A stretch of DNA of 64,000 bases from Mycobacterium sp. E740 (GTDB taxonomy: Bacteria > Actinomycetota > Actinomycetes > Mycobacteriales > Mycobacteriaceae): assembly GCF_001672895.1 (NCBI RefSeq), contig NZ_LZKP01000107.1:17173-81172 (forward strand). Reading direction: 5' to 3'. This document shows positions 7,235-14,950 of the stretch, in pieces. Positions within the stretch are counted from its first letter, which is position 1. Every line of letters starts with the position of its first letter. The notes below the pieces were generated by a model. That model was not told where the DNA came from. It made no database searches and worked only from the letters and a program-made list of their open reading frames with translations. The translations under genes were made by a program, and so were the position numbers.

Positions 7235-9716
7235 CGAAGGGCGCCACGACCGGTCAGACAAAGATGTCCGTTCCGGAAGCGGGGCTGAAGGTGTGAGCGC
7301 GCGAGGGTCCCGGCCCGCGAATCGGCCGCCCGACGATCGGCACACCACGGTGCTGCCGCCCGTCCGCGAGGCGCGACCGCCGCACCTTCGCGACCCGGTC
7401 GACGTCGTCAAGGCGGCGCTGGACGGCACTCCACCGCCCAAGCCGCCGCCTCCGCGACCCCCGCGTCGGCCACCCGGTGGCGGCGGCCCGCCGAGCGGTC
7501 CGTCGGGTCCGCGCCCGAGCCTGTCCCAGCAGATCAACTGGAAGTGGGTGCGCCGGGGGCTGTTCGCGGCCGCGGCCGTGTTCATCGTGCTGCCGCTGAT
7601 CACGTTCGCGATGGCCTACGCGATCGTCGACGTGCCCCAGCCGGGTGACATCCGCACCAGCCAGGTGTCGACGATCCTGGCCAGCGACGGCAGCGAACTT
7701 GCGAAAATCGTTCCGCCCGAAGGCAATCGCGTCGACGTCAACATCGACCAGATCCCGGTGCAGGCCCGCAACGCGGTGATGGCCGCCGAGGACCGCGACT
7801 TCTACTCCAATCCAGGGTTCTCGTTCACCGGCTTCGGACGCGCGATCAAGAACAACCTGTTCGGCGGGGACCTGCAGGGCGGGTCGACGATCACCCAGCA
7901 GTACGTCAAGAACGCGCTCGTCGGTTCCGAACGCGCCGGCGTCGGCGGCCTCGTCCGCAAGGCCAAGGAGCTGGTCATCTCGACGAAGATGTCCGGCCAG
8001 TGGTCCAAAGACCAGGTCCTGCAGTCGTATCTGAACATCATCTACTTCGGCCGCGGCTCCTACGGCATCGCGGCGGCGTCGAAGGCGTACTTCAACAAGC
8101 CGGTCGAGCAGCTCAACGTCGCCGAGAGCGCGCTGCTGGCCGCGCTGATCCAGCGGCCTTCCGGCCTCGACCCGGCGGTCAACCTCGACGGTGCCACCGC
8201 GCGGTGGAACTGGGTGCTCGACGGCATGGTCGAGATCGGCGCACTGTCGCCCGAAGAGCGTGCCGCGCAGGTGTTCCCGCCGACGGTCCCGCCGGATCTG
8301 GCGCGGTCCGAGAACCAGACGACCGGACCGAACGGGTTGATCGAGCGCCAGGTGCAGAAGGAACTGCTCGACCTGTTCGACATCAACGAGCAGACGTTGA
8401 ACACCGAAGGCCTGCAGATCACCACGACGATCGACCCGAACGCGCAGGCCGCCGCGGAAGAGGCGGCCAAGGAGTACCTCGACGGCCAGGACCCGGACAT
8501 GCGCACGGCGATCGTGTCGATCGATCCGCGCACCGGCGGAGTGAAGGCGTACTACGGCGGCACGGACGCCAACGGGTTCGACTTCGCCCAGGCGGGCCTG
8601 CCGACGGGGTCGTCGTTCAAGGTGTTCGCGTTGATCGCCGCGCTGCAGCAGGGCATGGGCCTGGGCACCCAGGTCGACAGTTCTCCGTTGGAAGTCAACG
8701 GGATCAAGATCACCAACGTGGAGGGTGCCGGCTGCGGCACCTGCAACATCGCCGAGGCGCTGAAGCGCTCGCTCAACACCAGCTACTACCGCCTGATGCT
8801 GAAGCTTAAGAACGGGCCCGAGGACGTCGCCGATGCGGCCCACCAGGCCGGTATCGCCGAGAGCTTCCCGGGTGTCGACCACACGCTTTCCGAGGACGGC
8901 CAGGGTGGTCCGCCGAACAACGGAATCGTGCTGGGCCAGTACCAGACCCGGGTCATCGACATGGCGTCGGCCTACGCGACGTTGGCCGCTTCCGGCGTGT
9001 ACCACAAGCCGCACTTCGTGCAGAAGGTCGTCAACTCCGAGGGCGAGGTGCTGTTCGACGCGGCACAACAGGACAACTCGGGTGAGCAGCGCATCGACAA
9101 GAAGGTGGCCGACAACGTGACCGCGGCGATGCAGCCGATCGCCGCCTACTCCAACGGGCACTCACTGGCCGGCGGCCGTCCGTCGGCGGCCAAGACGGGC
9201 ACCAACCAGCTCGGCGACACCGGCGCCAACCGGGACGCGTGGATGGTCGGCTACACCCCGTCGCTGTCGACCGCGGTCTGGGTGGGCACGACCGAAGGCA
9301 CCAAGCCACTGGAGAACAAGTGGGGTTCGCCGGTCTACGGTTCCGGTCTGCCGTCTGACATCTGGAAGGCCACGATGGACGGTGCGCTGGAGGGCACGGA
9401 CACCGAGTCGTTCCCCAAGCCCGAGTCGATCGGCGGTTACGCGGGCGTCCCGCAGGCGCCGCCGCCGCCCCCGTCGACAACGGCTCCGCCGTCGGAGCTG
9501 GCGCCGCCGTCCCCGACCGTCATCCAGCCGACCATCGAAGTCGCGCCGGGCATCACGATCCCGTGGGGCCCGCCGACGACGGTGCCCATCGGCCCGCCTC
9601 CGCCGGCCCCCGCCCCGGGTCAGCCCGTCGCGCCCGCGCCGGGCCCCGTCGGAGCGCCGGCGCCAGGACCGGTCGGAGCACCCGTCGCGCCCGGTGCGCC
9701 GCTGCCGCCTCCGTGA
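7227..9716 (+). CDS. ponA1: Class A penicillin-binding protein PonA1 (transglycosylase/transpeptidase)
   Basis: PonA1 polymerises and cross-links peptidoglycan at the membrane. The 829-residue protein has a proline-rich cytoplasmic tail (1-108), one transmembrane helix (~111-133), a GT51 domain with AAEDRDFYS (catalytic Glu188) and GGSTITQQ (~218-225), then a transpeptidase domain with SSFK (Ser462/Lys465), SLN (515-517) and KTGT (656-659). The last ~85 residues are Pro/Ala-rich. The GTG at 7227 was chosen because VNSEGRH matches the M. tuberculosis N-terminus; it overlaps the previous gene by 8 bp. An internal GTG at 7293 is the alternative. The 3' end overlaps the next gene by 4 bp. Confidence 0.93.
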   Translation: MNSEGRHDRSDKDVRSGSGAEGVSARGSRPANRPPDDRHTTVLPPVREARPPHLRDPVDVVKAALDGTPPPKPPPPRPPRRPPGGGGPPSGPSGPRPSLSQQINWKWVRRGLFAAAAVFIVLPLITFAMAYAIVDVPQPGDIRTSQVSTILASDGSELAKIVPPEGNRVDVNIDQIPVQARNAVMAAEDRDFYSNPGFSFTGFGRAIKNNLFGGDLQGGSTITQQYVKNALVGSERAGVGGLVRKAKELVISTKMSGQWSKDQVLQSYLNIIYFGRGSYGIAAASKAYFNKPVEQLNVAESALLAALIQRPSGLDPAVNLDGATARWNWVLDGMVEIGALSPEERAAQVFPPTVPPDLARSENQTTGPNGLIERQVQKELLDLFDINEQTLNTEGLQITTTIDPNAQAAAEEAAKEYLDGQDPDMRTAIVSIDPRTGGVKAYYGGTDANGFDFAQAGLPTGSSFKVFALIAALQQGMGLGTQVDSSPLEVNGIKITNVEGAGCGTCNIAEALKRSLNTSYYRLMLKLKNGPEDVADAAHQAGIAESFPGVDHTLSEDGQGGPPNNGIVLGQYQTRVIDMASAYATLAASGVYHKPHFVQKVVNSEGEVLFDAAQQDNSGEQRIDKKVADNVTAAMQPIAAYSNGHSLAGGRPSAAKTGTNQLGDTGANRDAWMVGYTPSLSTAVWVGTTEGTKPLENKWGSPVYGSGLPSDIWKATMDGALEGTDTESFPKPESIGGYAGVPQAPPPPPSTTAPPSELAPPSPTVIQPTIEVAPGITIPWGPPTTVPIGPPPPAPAPGQPVAPAPGPVGAPAPGPVGAPVAPGAPLPPP

Positions 9717-11374
9717 CCGAAGTGGGGGATGAGTCGGCGCTGTCGGTTGAGCCGGTGTCGCCCGGCAACCTCGCGCGCGACCTCAGAAGTCTGGACGACC
9801 GCGACCTGCCGAGCCGTACCGACGCGATCGGTGCGGCGCTGTCCGACGTCATCGGCGGCCCAGTCGGCAGGCATGCGCTGATCGGCAGGCAGCGGTTTCT
9901 GACGCCGTTGCGGGTGATGCTGATCATCGCGCTGGTGTTCCTGGCGCTCGGCTACTCGACGAAGGCCGCGTGCCTGCAGACCACCGGCACTGGGACTGCC
10001 GACCAGCGGGTCGGCAACTGGGACAACCAGCGCGCGTACTACGAACTGTGCTACTCCGACACGGTTCCGCTCTACACCGCCGAACTGTTGAATCTCGGCA
10101 AGTTCCCGTACAAGTCGAGCTGGGTGGAGAAGGACGCCGACGGAAAGCCGCGAATCCAGTACGACGGCAACATCGCGGTGCGCTACATGGAGTATCCGGT
10201 GCTGACCGGGATCTACCAGTACCTGTCGATGTCGTTGGCCAAGACGTACACGGCGCTGACGAAACTGGGGGCGGCGCCGATCATCGCCGAGGTCGTGATG
10301 TTCTTCAACATCGCCGCGTTGGGGCTGGCGCTGGCATGGCTGGTGACGGTGTGGGCGACGTCGCGGTTGGCGGGTTCGCGGCGGGTGTGGGATGCCGCGT
10401 TGGTGGCGGCGTCGCCGTTGGTGATCTTTCAGATGTTCACCAATTTCGACGCGCTGGCAACGGCTTTCGCGACCGGTGCACTGTTGGCGTGGGCGCGGCG
10501 CAAGCCGGTGTTGGCCGGCACGCTGATCGGGTTGGGCGTGGCGGCGAAGCTGTATCCGCTGTTGCTGTTGGCGCCGTTGGCGGTGTTGGCGGTGCGCACC
10601 GGCAAGCTGCGCGAGGTCGGTCGGTGCGCGGTGGCCGCCGTCGTGGCGTGGTTGGTGGTCAACCTGCCGATCATGGTGCTGTTCCCGCGGGGTTGGTCGG
10701 AGTTCTTCCGGCTCAACACTCGTCGCGGTGACGACATGGATTCGCTCTACAACGTGGTGAAGTCGTTCACCGGCTGGCGGGGGTTCGACCCGGATCTCGG
10801 CTTCTGGCAGCCGCCGACGGTGACCAACATCGTCTCTGTGACGCTGTTCGTGTCGTGTTGCATCGCAATCGGTTACATCGCGTTGACGGCCAGGCGGCGG
10901 CCGCGGGTGGCGCAGGTGGCGTTTCTGGTGGTCGCGGCGTTCCTGTTGACGAACAAGGTGTGGAGCCCGCAGTTCTCGCTGTGGCTGGTGCCGCTGGCGG
11001 TGCTGGCGGTGCCGCATCGACGAATCCTGTTGGCGTGGATGACGATCGACGCGCTGGTGTGGGTGCCCCGGATGCTGTACCTCTACGGGGAGGCGAACAT
11101 GGGGCTGCCCGAGCAGCCGTTCACGATCACGGTGCTGCTGCGTGACGTCGCGGTGGTGGGCCTGTGCGCATTGGTCATTCGCGAGATCTACCGCCCGGAA
11201 CTGGACCTGGTCCGCGCCCGTGGCGTGGTCGACGACCCGGCGGGCGGAGTGTTCGATCGCGCTCCGGACGCGCCGCCGCGCTGGCTGCCGGACTGGCTGC
11301 GACCCGAGGCGTCGAGACTGCGCACCGATCGCGAATCTGCGGAAGATCGCGATCTGGCCGCAGTCTCGAGCTAG
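9713..11374 (+). CDS. Polytopic membrane protein, DUF2029/GT87-like (Rv0051-type)
   Basis: The 553-residue protein has about ten or more hydrophobic segments (first at ~65-80, LTPLRVMLIIALVFLALGY), separated by short loops, and a large loop after the first helix with YDGNIAVRYMEYPVLTG. This resembles GT-C type polyprenol-phosphate-mannose-dependent mannosyltransferases (GT87/DUF2029) and matches Rv0051 in position and length. The GTG start overlaps the ponA1 stop by 4 bp (GTGA), indicating translational coupling and a shared role in envelope assembly. Glycosyltransferase activity is inferred. Its 3' end overlaps the convergent cyclase gene by 4 bp. Confidence 0.83.
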   Translation: MTEVGDESALSVEPVSPGNLARDLRSLDDRDLPSRTDAIGAALSDVIGGPVGRHALIGRQRFLTPLRVMLIIALVFLALGYSTKAACLQTTGTGTADQRVGNWDNQRAYYELCYSDTVPLYTAELLNLGKFPYKSSWVEKDADGKPRIQYDGNIAVRYMEYPVLTGIYQYLSMSLAKTYTALTKLGAAPIIAEVVMFFNIAALGLALAWLVTVWATSRLAGSRRVWDAALVAASPLVIFQMFTNFDALATAFATGALLAWARRKPVLAGTLIGLGVAAKLYPLLLLAPLAVLAVRTGKLREVGRCAVAAVVAWLVVNLPIMVLFPRGWSEFFRLNTRRGDDMDSLYNVVKSFTGWRGFDPDLGFWQPPTVTNIVSVTLFVSCCIAIGYIALTARRRPRVAQVAFLVVAAFLLTNKVWSPQFSLWLVPLAVLAVPHRRILLAWMTIDALVWVPRMLYLYGEANMGLPEQPFTITVLLRDVAVVGLCALVIREIYRPELDLVRARGVVDDPAGGVFDRAPDAPPRWLPDWLRPEASRLRTDRESAEDRDLAAVSS

Positions 11375-12678
11375 GAGGCGACGGCGAACAGCCGCCATTC
11401 GCCGGGTACGCCCTTGAGTTCGTGGACGCCGCGTTCCTCGAACTCCAGACCGGAGCCGATGACGAGGTCACGCAGTGTGCTCGACACCAGCACCTCGTTC
11501 GCACCTGCCAGGGCGCTCACTCGCGCGCCGATGTGCACCCCGATCCCGCTGATGTCGTCGCCGCGAACTTCACACTCTCCGGTGTGCAAGCCCGCGCGGA
11601 CCTCGATGCCCAGCGTCTGTACGGCATCACGAATAGCCATGGCGCAGCGGATCGCCCGCTGTGGCCCGTCGAACGTCGCCAGGAAGCCATCGCCGGAGGT
11701 GTTCACTTCACGGCCGCGAAAGCGGGTCAGCTGCGCGCGGACGACGGCGTCGTGCGCGTCGAGCAGCGCATGCCACTCTCGGTCGCCGAGTTCGACGGCG
11801 TGCCGCGTCGAATCGACGATGTCGGTGAACAGGACAGTCGCCAGCACCCGGTCGTCGACGACTTCGGGCTGATGTCCGGTGAGGAACGCGTACATCTCCT
11901 GGAACGACGCTCGCCACGGTTCAACGAAGTGATAGAGGTTACGGCCCGGCAGCTCAACATATTTCGCGTCGGGAATGTTGTCGGCGACGTAGCGCCCCAT
12001 TTCGCGGACGACCATTGCGTCGTCGGTGTGTTGGACGACGAGGGTTGGCACGCGGACGGTGGGCAGCAGCGCGCGTACGTCCATCGCAGAAACCATCGGC
12101 ATCATCAGGGCAACGGTCGCCGGGCTGGCCGCCAGACGTTCCATTCGGGCCCACGTCGCTCGGATCTCTTCGTTCCATGGCATGTCGGGATTGAGCACAT
12201 GCTGGATCTCGCCCGTGCCCCACATGCCGACCATGAGCGAGGTGGCCTCCTCGGAATTGAGCGGGCCGCCGACCGCGGCTGCGTAGCAGTCGAAACTCAC
12301 CAACGCCGTCGTGCGGGAGGGGTGCGTGGCCGCGAACAGCGCGGCGGCGGCGAAGGCGCCGTCAAGCGCGACGAGAATGGCCTCGCTGCTGCCGAGATCG
12401 TCGAGGACCGCCGTGATGCTGTCGGCCCACTGCTCCAAAGTCGGTAGCGCACCGGGCGAGACGGGATCCGACGCTCCGGTGCCCGGTTGGTCGAAGAAGA
12501 TGAGCCGACCGATCGACGTCATCGCCTCTACCCACCCCTGGATGGAGGGGAGTTCCGGTAGCACCTCGCAGCAGGTGAACCAGTTCGGCACGAAGACGAT
12601 GTCGCGCTCGCCGGGAGCCGACGCCCGGTAGGCCACCCGCAGGTCTCCGTTCAGCGCGTAGCGCGTCTCGGAGAACAT
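11371..12678 (-). CDS. Alpha/beta hydrolase-class III adenylate cyclase fusion protein
   Basis: The 435-residue protein joins an alpha/beta-hydrolase fold (1-~268) to a class III nucleotide cyclase domain (~275-435), as in M. tuberculosis Rv1900c. Cyclase metal ligands are visible: FTDIVDST with Asp286 and NTSGDGF with Asp330; Arg386 in HIGARV is the transition-state arginine. Asn326 stands where canonical adenylate cyclases have Lys, and His382 where Asn is usual, so nucleotide preference is uncertain. The hydrolase elbow reads VALDGAF with Asp106 instead of the usual Ser. It is divergent from rpsF and convergent with the Rv0051-type gene. Membrane segments are absent. Confidence 0.87.
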   Translation of the reverse strand: MFSETRYALNGDLRVAYRASAPGERDIVFVPNWFTCCEVLPELPSIQGWVEAMTSIGRLIFFDQPGTGASDPVSPGALPTLEQWADSITAVLDDLGSSEAILVALDGAFAAAALFAATHPSRTTALVSFDCYAAAVGGPLNSEEATSLMVGMWGTGEIQHVLNPDMPWNEEIRATWARMERLAASPATVALMMPMVSAMDVRALLPTVRVPTLVVQHTDDAMVVREMGRYVADNIPDAKYVELPGRNLYHFVEPWRASFQEMYAFLTGHQPEVVDDRVLATVLFTDIVDSTRHAVELGDREWHALLDAHDAVVRAQLTRFRGREVNTSGDGFLATFDGPQRAIRCAMAIRDAVQTLGIEVRAGLHTGECEVRGDDISGIGVHIGARVSALAGANEVLVSSTLRDLVIGSGLEFEERGVHELKGVPGEWRLFAVAS

Positions 12679-12710
12679 GGCGGAAGTCTAGATCCGCCGC
12701 GCAGCGCGAT

Positions 12711-12821
12711 TTCGCAGATCAGCGCGGTTTCCTGTAGCCTGGGCCGGTTGCCGACGCAGGCGACCCTCCTGCCACGGAACGACCGTGGCCGACCTAGACC
12801 GTAGGAGGTGATGAGGTCTTC
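12711..12821 (+). promoter_or_regulatory. rpsF operon promoter and 5' leader with hairpin
   Basis: TTCGCA at 12711-12716 and TAGCCT at 12735-12740, spaced by 18 bp, are plausible -35/-10 elements, the latter preceded by TG. The ~80-nt leader that would follow contains a perfect 7-bp stem, GCCACGG (12771-12777) and CCGTGGC (12783-12789), with loop AACGA. A strong ribosome-binding site (GTAGGAGGTGATG) ends shortly before the rpsF ATG. In other phyla S6:S18 represses its own mRNA through a leader hairpin; whether this stem has that role is speculation. Confidence 0.45.
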
Positions 12822-13112
12822 ATGCGTCCATACGAAATCATGGTCATCCTCGACCCCACCCTTGACGAGCGCACCGTCGCTCCGTCGTTGGAAACGTTCC
12901 TCAATGTCATCCGCAAGGACGGCGGCTCTGTCGACAAGGTCGACATCTGGGGCCGGCGCCGGCTGGCCTACGAGATCGCCAAGCACGCCGAGGGCATCTA
13001 CGCCGTCGTCGATGTGAAAGCCGAGCCCGCCACGGTGACGGAGCTGGACCGTCAGCTCAACCTGAACGAGTCCGTGCTGCGGACCAAGGTCATGCGGACG
13101 GACAAGCACTAG
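12822..13112 (+). CDS. rpsF: 30S ribosomal protein S6
   Basis: The 96-residue protein has the S6 ferredoxin-like fold signature ([16 protein letters not shown] at the start, then [11 protein letters not shown] at ~43-53 and [11 protein letters not shown]) and the standard actinobacterial length. S6 binds 16S rRNA in the platform together with S18. A strong ribosome-binding site, AGGAGGTG, precedes the ATG. It leads the rpsF-ssb-rpsR-rplI operon, and ssb begins 83 bp downstream. Confidence 0.97.
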   Translation: MRPYEIMVILDPTLDERTVAPSLETFLNVIRKDGGSVDKVDIWGRRRLAYEIAKHAEGIYAVVDVKAEPATVTELDRQLNLNESVLRTKVMRTDKH

Positions 13113-13195
13113 TCGAACGGCGTGTGCGCGTCGGAGTGCTTCCGTAGGCTCGCCTCGACTGACTTCCCGCGCACGGCCAACTCCAGGAGGAACTC

Positions 13196-13696
13196 GTGGC
13201 TGGTGACACCATCATCACCGTCGTCGGAAACCTGACCGCCGACCCAGAACTGCGTTTCACGCCGTCGGGTGCGGCCGTCGCCAACTTCACCGTGGCGTCG
13301 ACACCGCGCATCTACGACCGGCAGAGCGGGGAATGGAAGGACGGCGAAGCGCTGTTCCTGCGTTGCAACATCTGGCGCGAGGCTGCCGAGAACGTGGCCG
13401 AAAGCCTGACTCGTGGTTCGCGGGTGATCGTGCAGGGCCGGCTCAAGCAGCGCTCGTTCGAAACCCGTGAGGGCGAGAAGCGCACCGTGATGGAACTCGA
13501 GGTCGACGAGATCGGCCCGTCGTTGCGCTACGCCACTGCCAAGGTCAACAAGGCCAGCCGCAGCGGCGGTGGCGGTGGTGGATTCGGCGGTGGCGGTGGC
13601 GGTTCACGCCCCGCGGAGCAGCCGAAGGACGACCCGTGGGGCAGCGCCCCGGCGTCGGGCTCGTTCTCCGGAGCCGACGACGAGCCGCCCTTCTGA
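13196..13696 (+). CDS. ssb: Single-stranded DNA-binding protein
   Basis: SSB coats single-stranded DNA in replication and repair. The 166-residue protein has an N-terminal OB fold (residues 1-~115, with [24 protein letters not shown]), a Gly-rich linker (~122-137) and an acidic C-terminal tip, DDEPPF, which docks partner proteins. The start is a GTG preceded by CCAGGAGG. It sits between rpsF and rpsR as in all mycobacteria I know. A second ssb paralogue, if any, is outside the window. Confidence 0.97.
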   Translation: MAGDTIITVVGNLTADPELRFTPSGAAVANFTVASTPRIYDRQSGEWKDGEALFLRCNIWREAAENVAESLTRGSRVIVQGRLKQRSFETREGEKRTVMELEVDEIGPSLRYATAKVNKASRSGGGGGGFGGGGGGSRPAEQPKDDPWGSAPASGSFSGADDEPPF

Positions 13697-13741
13697 CTCA
13701 CAACTGATCAGCGATTCAAGAAGTAAGAAAGAGAAAGACAC

Positions 13742-13996
13742 ATGGCCAAGGCCACCAAGCGTCGGCCGGCTCCCGAGAAGCCGGTCAAGACCCGCAAGTG
13801 CGTGTTCTGCTCCAAGAAGGGGCAGGCCATCGATTACAAGGACACCGCGCTGCTGCGCACATACATCAGCGAGCGCGGCAAGATCCGCGCCCGCCGCGTG
13901 ACCGGTAACTGCGTGCAGCATCAGCGTGACATCGCGATCGCGGTGAAGAACGCGCGCGAGGTTGCGCTGCTGCCGTTCACCTCGTCGACGCGATAG
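13742..13996 (+). CDS. rpsR: 30S ribosomal protein S18, zinc-binding (C+) form
   Basis: The 84-residue S18 has Cys20, Cys23, Cys57 and His60 (CVFC ... CVQH), the zinc-binding set of the C+ form, corresponding to rpsR1 rather than the zinc-independent C- paralogue that mycobacteria express under zinc limitation. It partners S6 on the 30S platform. The gene lies 45 bp after ssb and 14 bp before rplI, inside one operon. Confidence 0.96.
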   Translation: MAKATKRRPAPEKPVKTRKCVFCSKKGQAIDYKDTALLRTYISERGKIRARRVTGNCVQHQRDIAIAVKNAREVALLPFTSSTR

Positions 13997-14010
13997 GCAG
14001 GACACGAAAG

Positions 14011-14469
14011 ATGAAACTGATACTCACCGCCGACGTCGAGCACCTGGGTGTGCAAGGCGACATCGTCGAGGTCAAGGACGGCTACGGCCGCAACTATCTG
14101 GTGCCGAAGGGGTTGGCCGTCACGGCGTCCCGCGGCGCGGAGCGTCAGGCCGAGGAGATTCGTCGGGCGCGCGAGCAGAAGGCCGTCAAGGGTCGCGAGC
14201 ACGCCGTCGAGCTGAAGACCGCGATCGAGAACCTGGGTCCGGTTCAGCTGCCCGTGAAGGCGGCTGCCGACAGCGGGAAGTTGTTCGGCTCGGTGACGAC
14301 GGCCGATGTGGTCGCCGCGATCAAGAACGCCGGCGGACCGAATCTGGACAAGCGCACCGTCCAGTTGCCCAAGGCGCACATCAAGTCGACGGGCACGCAT
14401 CCCGTGGCGGTCCGGTTGCATCCGGAGATTGCCGCCCAGGTGTCGCTGGAAGTCGTCGCCGGACAGTAA
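14011..14469 (+). CDS. rplI: 50S ribosomal protein L9
   Basis: The 152-residue protein has the L9 N-terminal domain ([34 protein letters not shown] region, 1-~35), a long connecting helix and a C-terminal domain ending [19 protein letters not shown]. Length equals the usual mycobacterial L9. L9 binds 23S rRNA near the L1 stalk base. It is the last gene of the operon and is followed after 13 bp by a 15-bp hairpin. Confidence 0.97.
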   Translation: MKLILTADVEHLGVQGDIVEVKDGYGRNYLVPKGLAVTASRGAERQAEEIRRAREQKAVKGREHAVELKTAIENLGPVQLPVKAAADSGKLFGSVTTADVVAAIKNAGGPNLDKRTVQLPKAHIKSTGTHPVAVRLHPEIAAQVSLEVVAGQ

Positions 14470-14482
14470 CCGCAGCGTCAAT

Positions 14483-14523
14483 AACGGCCGGGTGAAGCCA
14501 TGATCGATCTTCACCCGGCCGTT
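14483..14523 (+). terminator. Strong hairpin terminator after rplI
   Basis: AACGGCCGGGTGAAG (14483-14497) and CTTCACCCGGCCGTT (14509-14523) are perfect 15-bp inverted arms around an 11-nt loop, 13 bp after the rplI stop. There is no T-tract, as is common for mycobacterial hairpin terminators. It separates the ribosomal-protein operon from dnaB. Confidence 0.8.
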
Positions 14524-14654
14524 GCTGTGCGCGCTGGCGAACTTTTCCGGTCGATCAGACGGCAGCGAAGCTCACCTGCTGTTAACCTGCCGGGCGCGCA
14601 GGCGCAACACAACACGCCCGACTTCGCAACCCGGCCGACACGCCGAAGCAATTC

Positions 14655-14783
14655 TCATCCACAACATCGCGACCGGTTTATGGTGCGGCTAGCTGCGCAA
14701 ATGCTGTGACGGCAGCGGTTAGTTAACAGGTTCTCCCCAACGACTCAACATGGTTGTCCGGCCCTATCCACACCCCATCCACA
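14655..14783 (+). promoter_or_regulatory. Cluster of three ATCCACA DnaA-box-like sites upstream of dnaB
   Basis: Within the 481-bp gene-free stretch 14470-14950, TCATCCACA (14655-14663), CTATCCACA (14764-14772) and CCATCCACA (14775-14783) each match 7-8 of 9 positions of the TTATCCACA DnaA box on the same strand; the last two are 11 bp apart. DnaA control of dnaB transcription is inferred. The rest of the stretch holds an inverted CTGTTAAC pair (about 14578 and 14722) and no gene I can support. Confidence 0.4.
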
Positions 14784-14907
14784 AGTCCGCTAACAAGGGG
14801 TGGTTGCGCCCCCGCCAGCAACGCCTAACGTAGGCCGTCGGCGAGACGGTTCCACCCCGGCGTAGCGGTTTGTCGGAGGTCTGGCTTACAGTCGCGACGA
14901 GCGGGTA

Positions 14908-14923
14908 TCGAATGTACGTTCGA
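14908..14923 (+). promoter_or_regulatory. SOS-box-like palindrome upstream of dnaB
   Basis: TCGAATGTACGTTCGA differs at one base from the mycobacterial LexA box TCGAAC-N4-GTTCGA. It lies 27 bp before the chosen dnaB GTG (14951), close enough to overlap a promoter or early leader. LexA binding is inferred from the match only. Confidence 0.5.
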
Positions 14924-14950
14924 TAGTGAATACAGGGGGTGAAGCGCTTC

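Noticed and set aside
7254..9161. 635-residue open frame antisense to ponA1
   Set aside because: Codon-bias shadow of a high-GC gene; the plus strand carries the full PonA1 motifs.
9620..11398. 592-residue minus-strand frame across the Rv0051-type gene
   Set aside because: Arg/Gln/His-rich nonsense with no domain; the plus-strand gene overlaps ponA1 normally.
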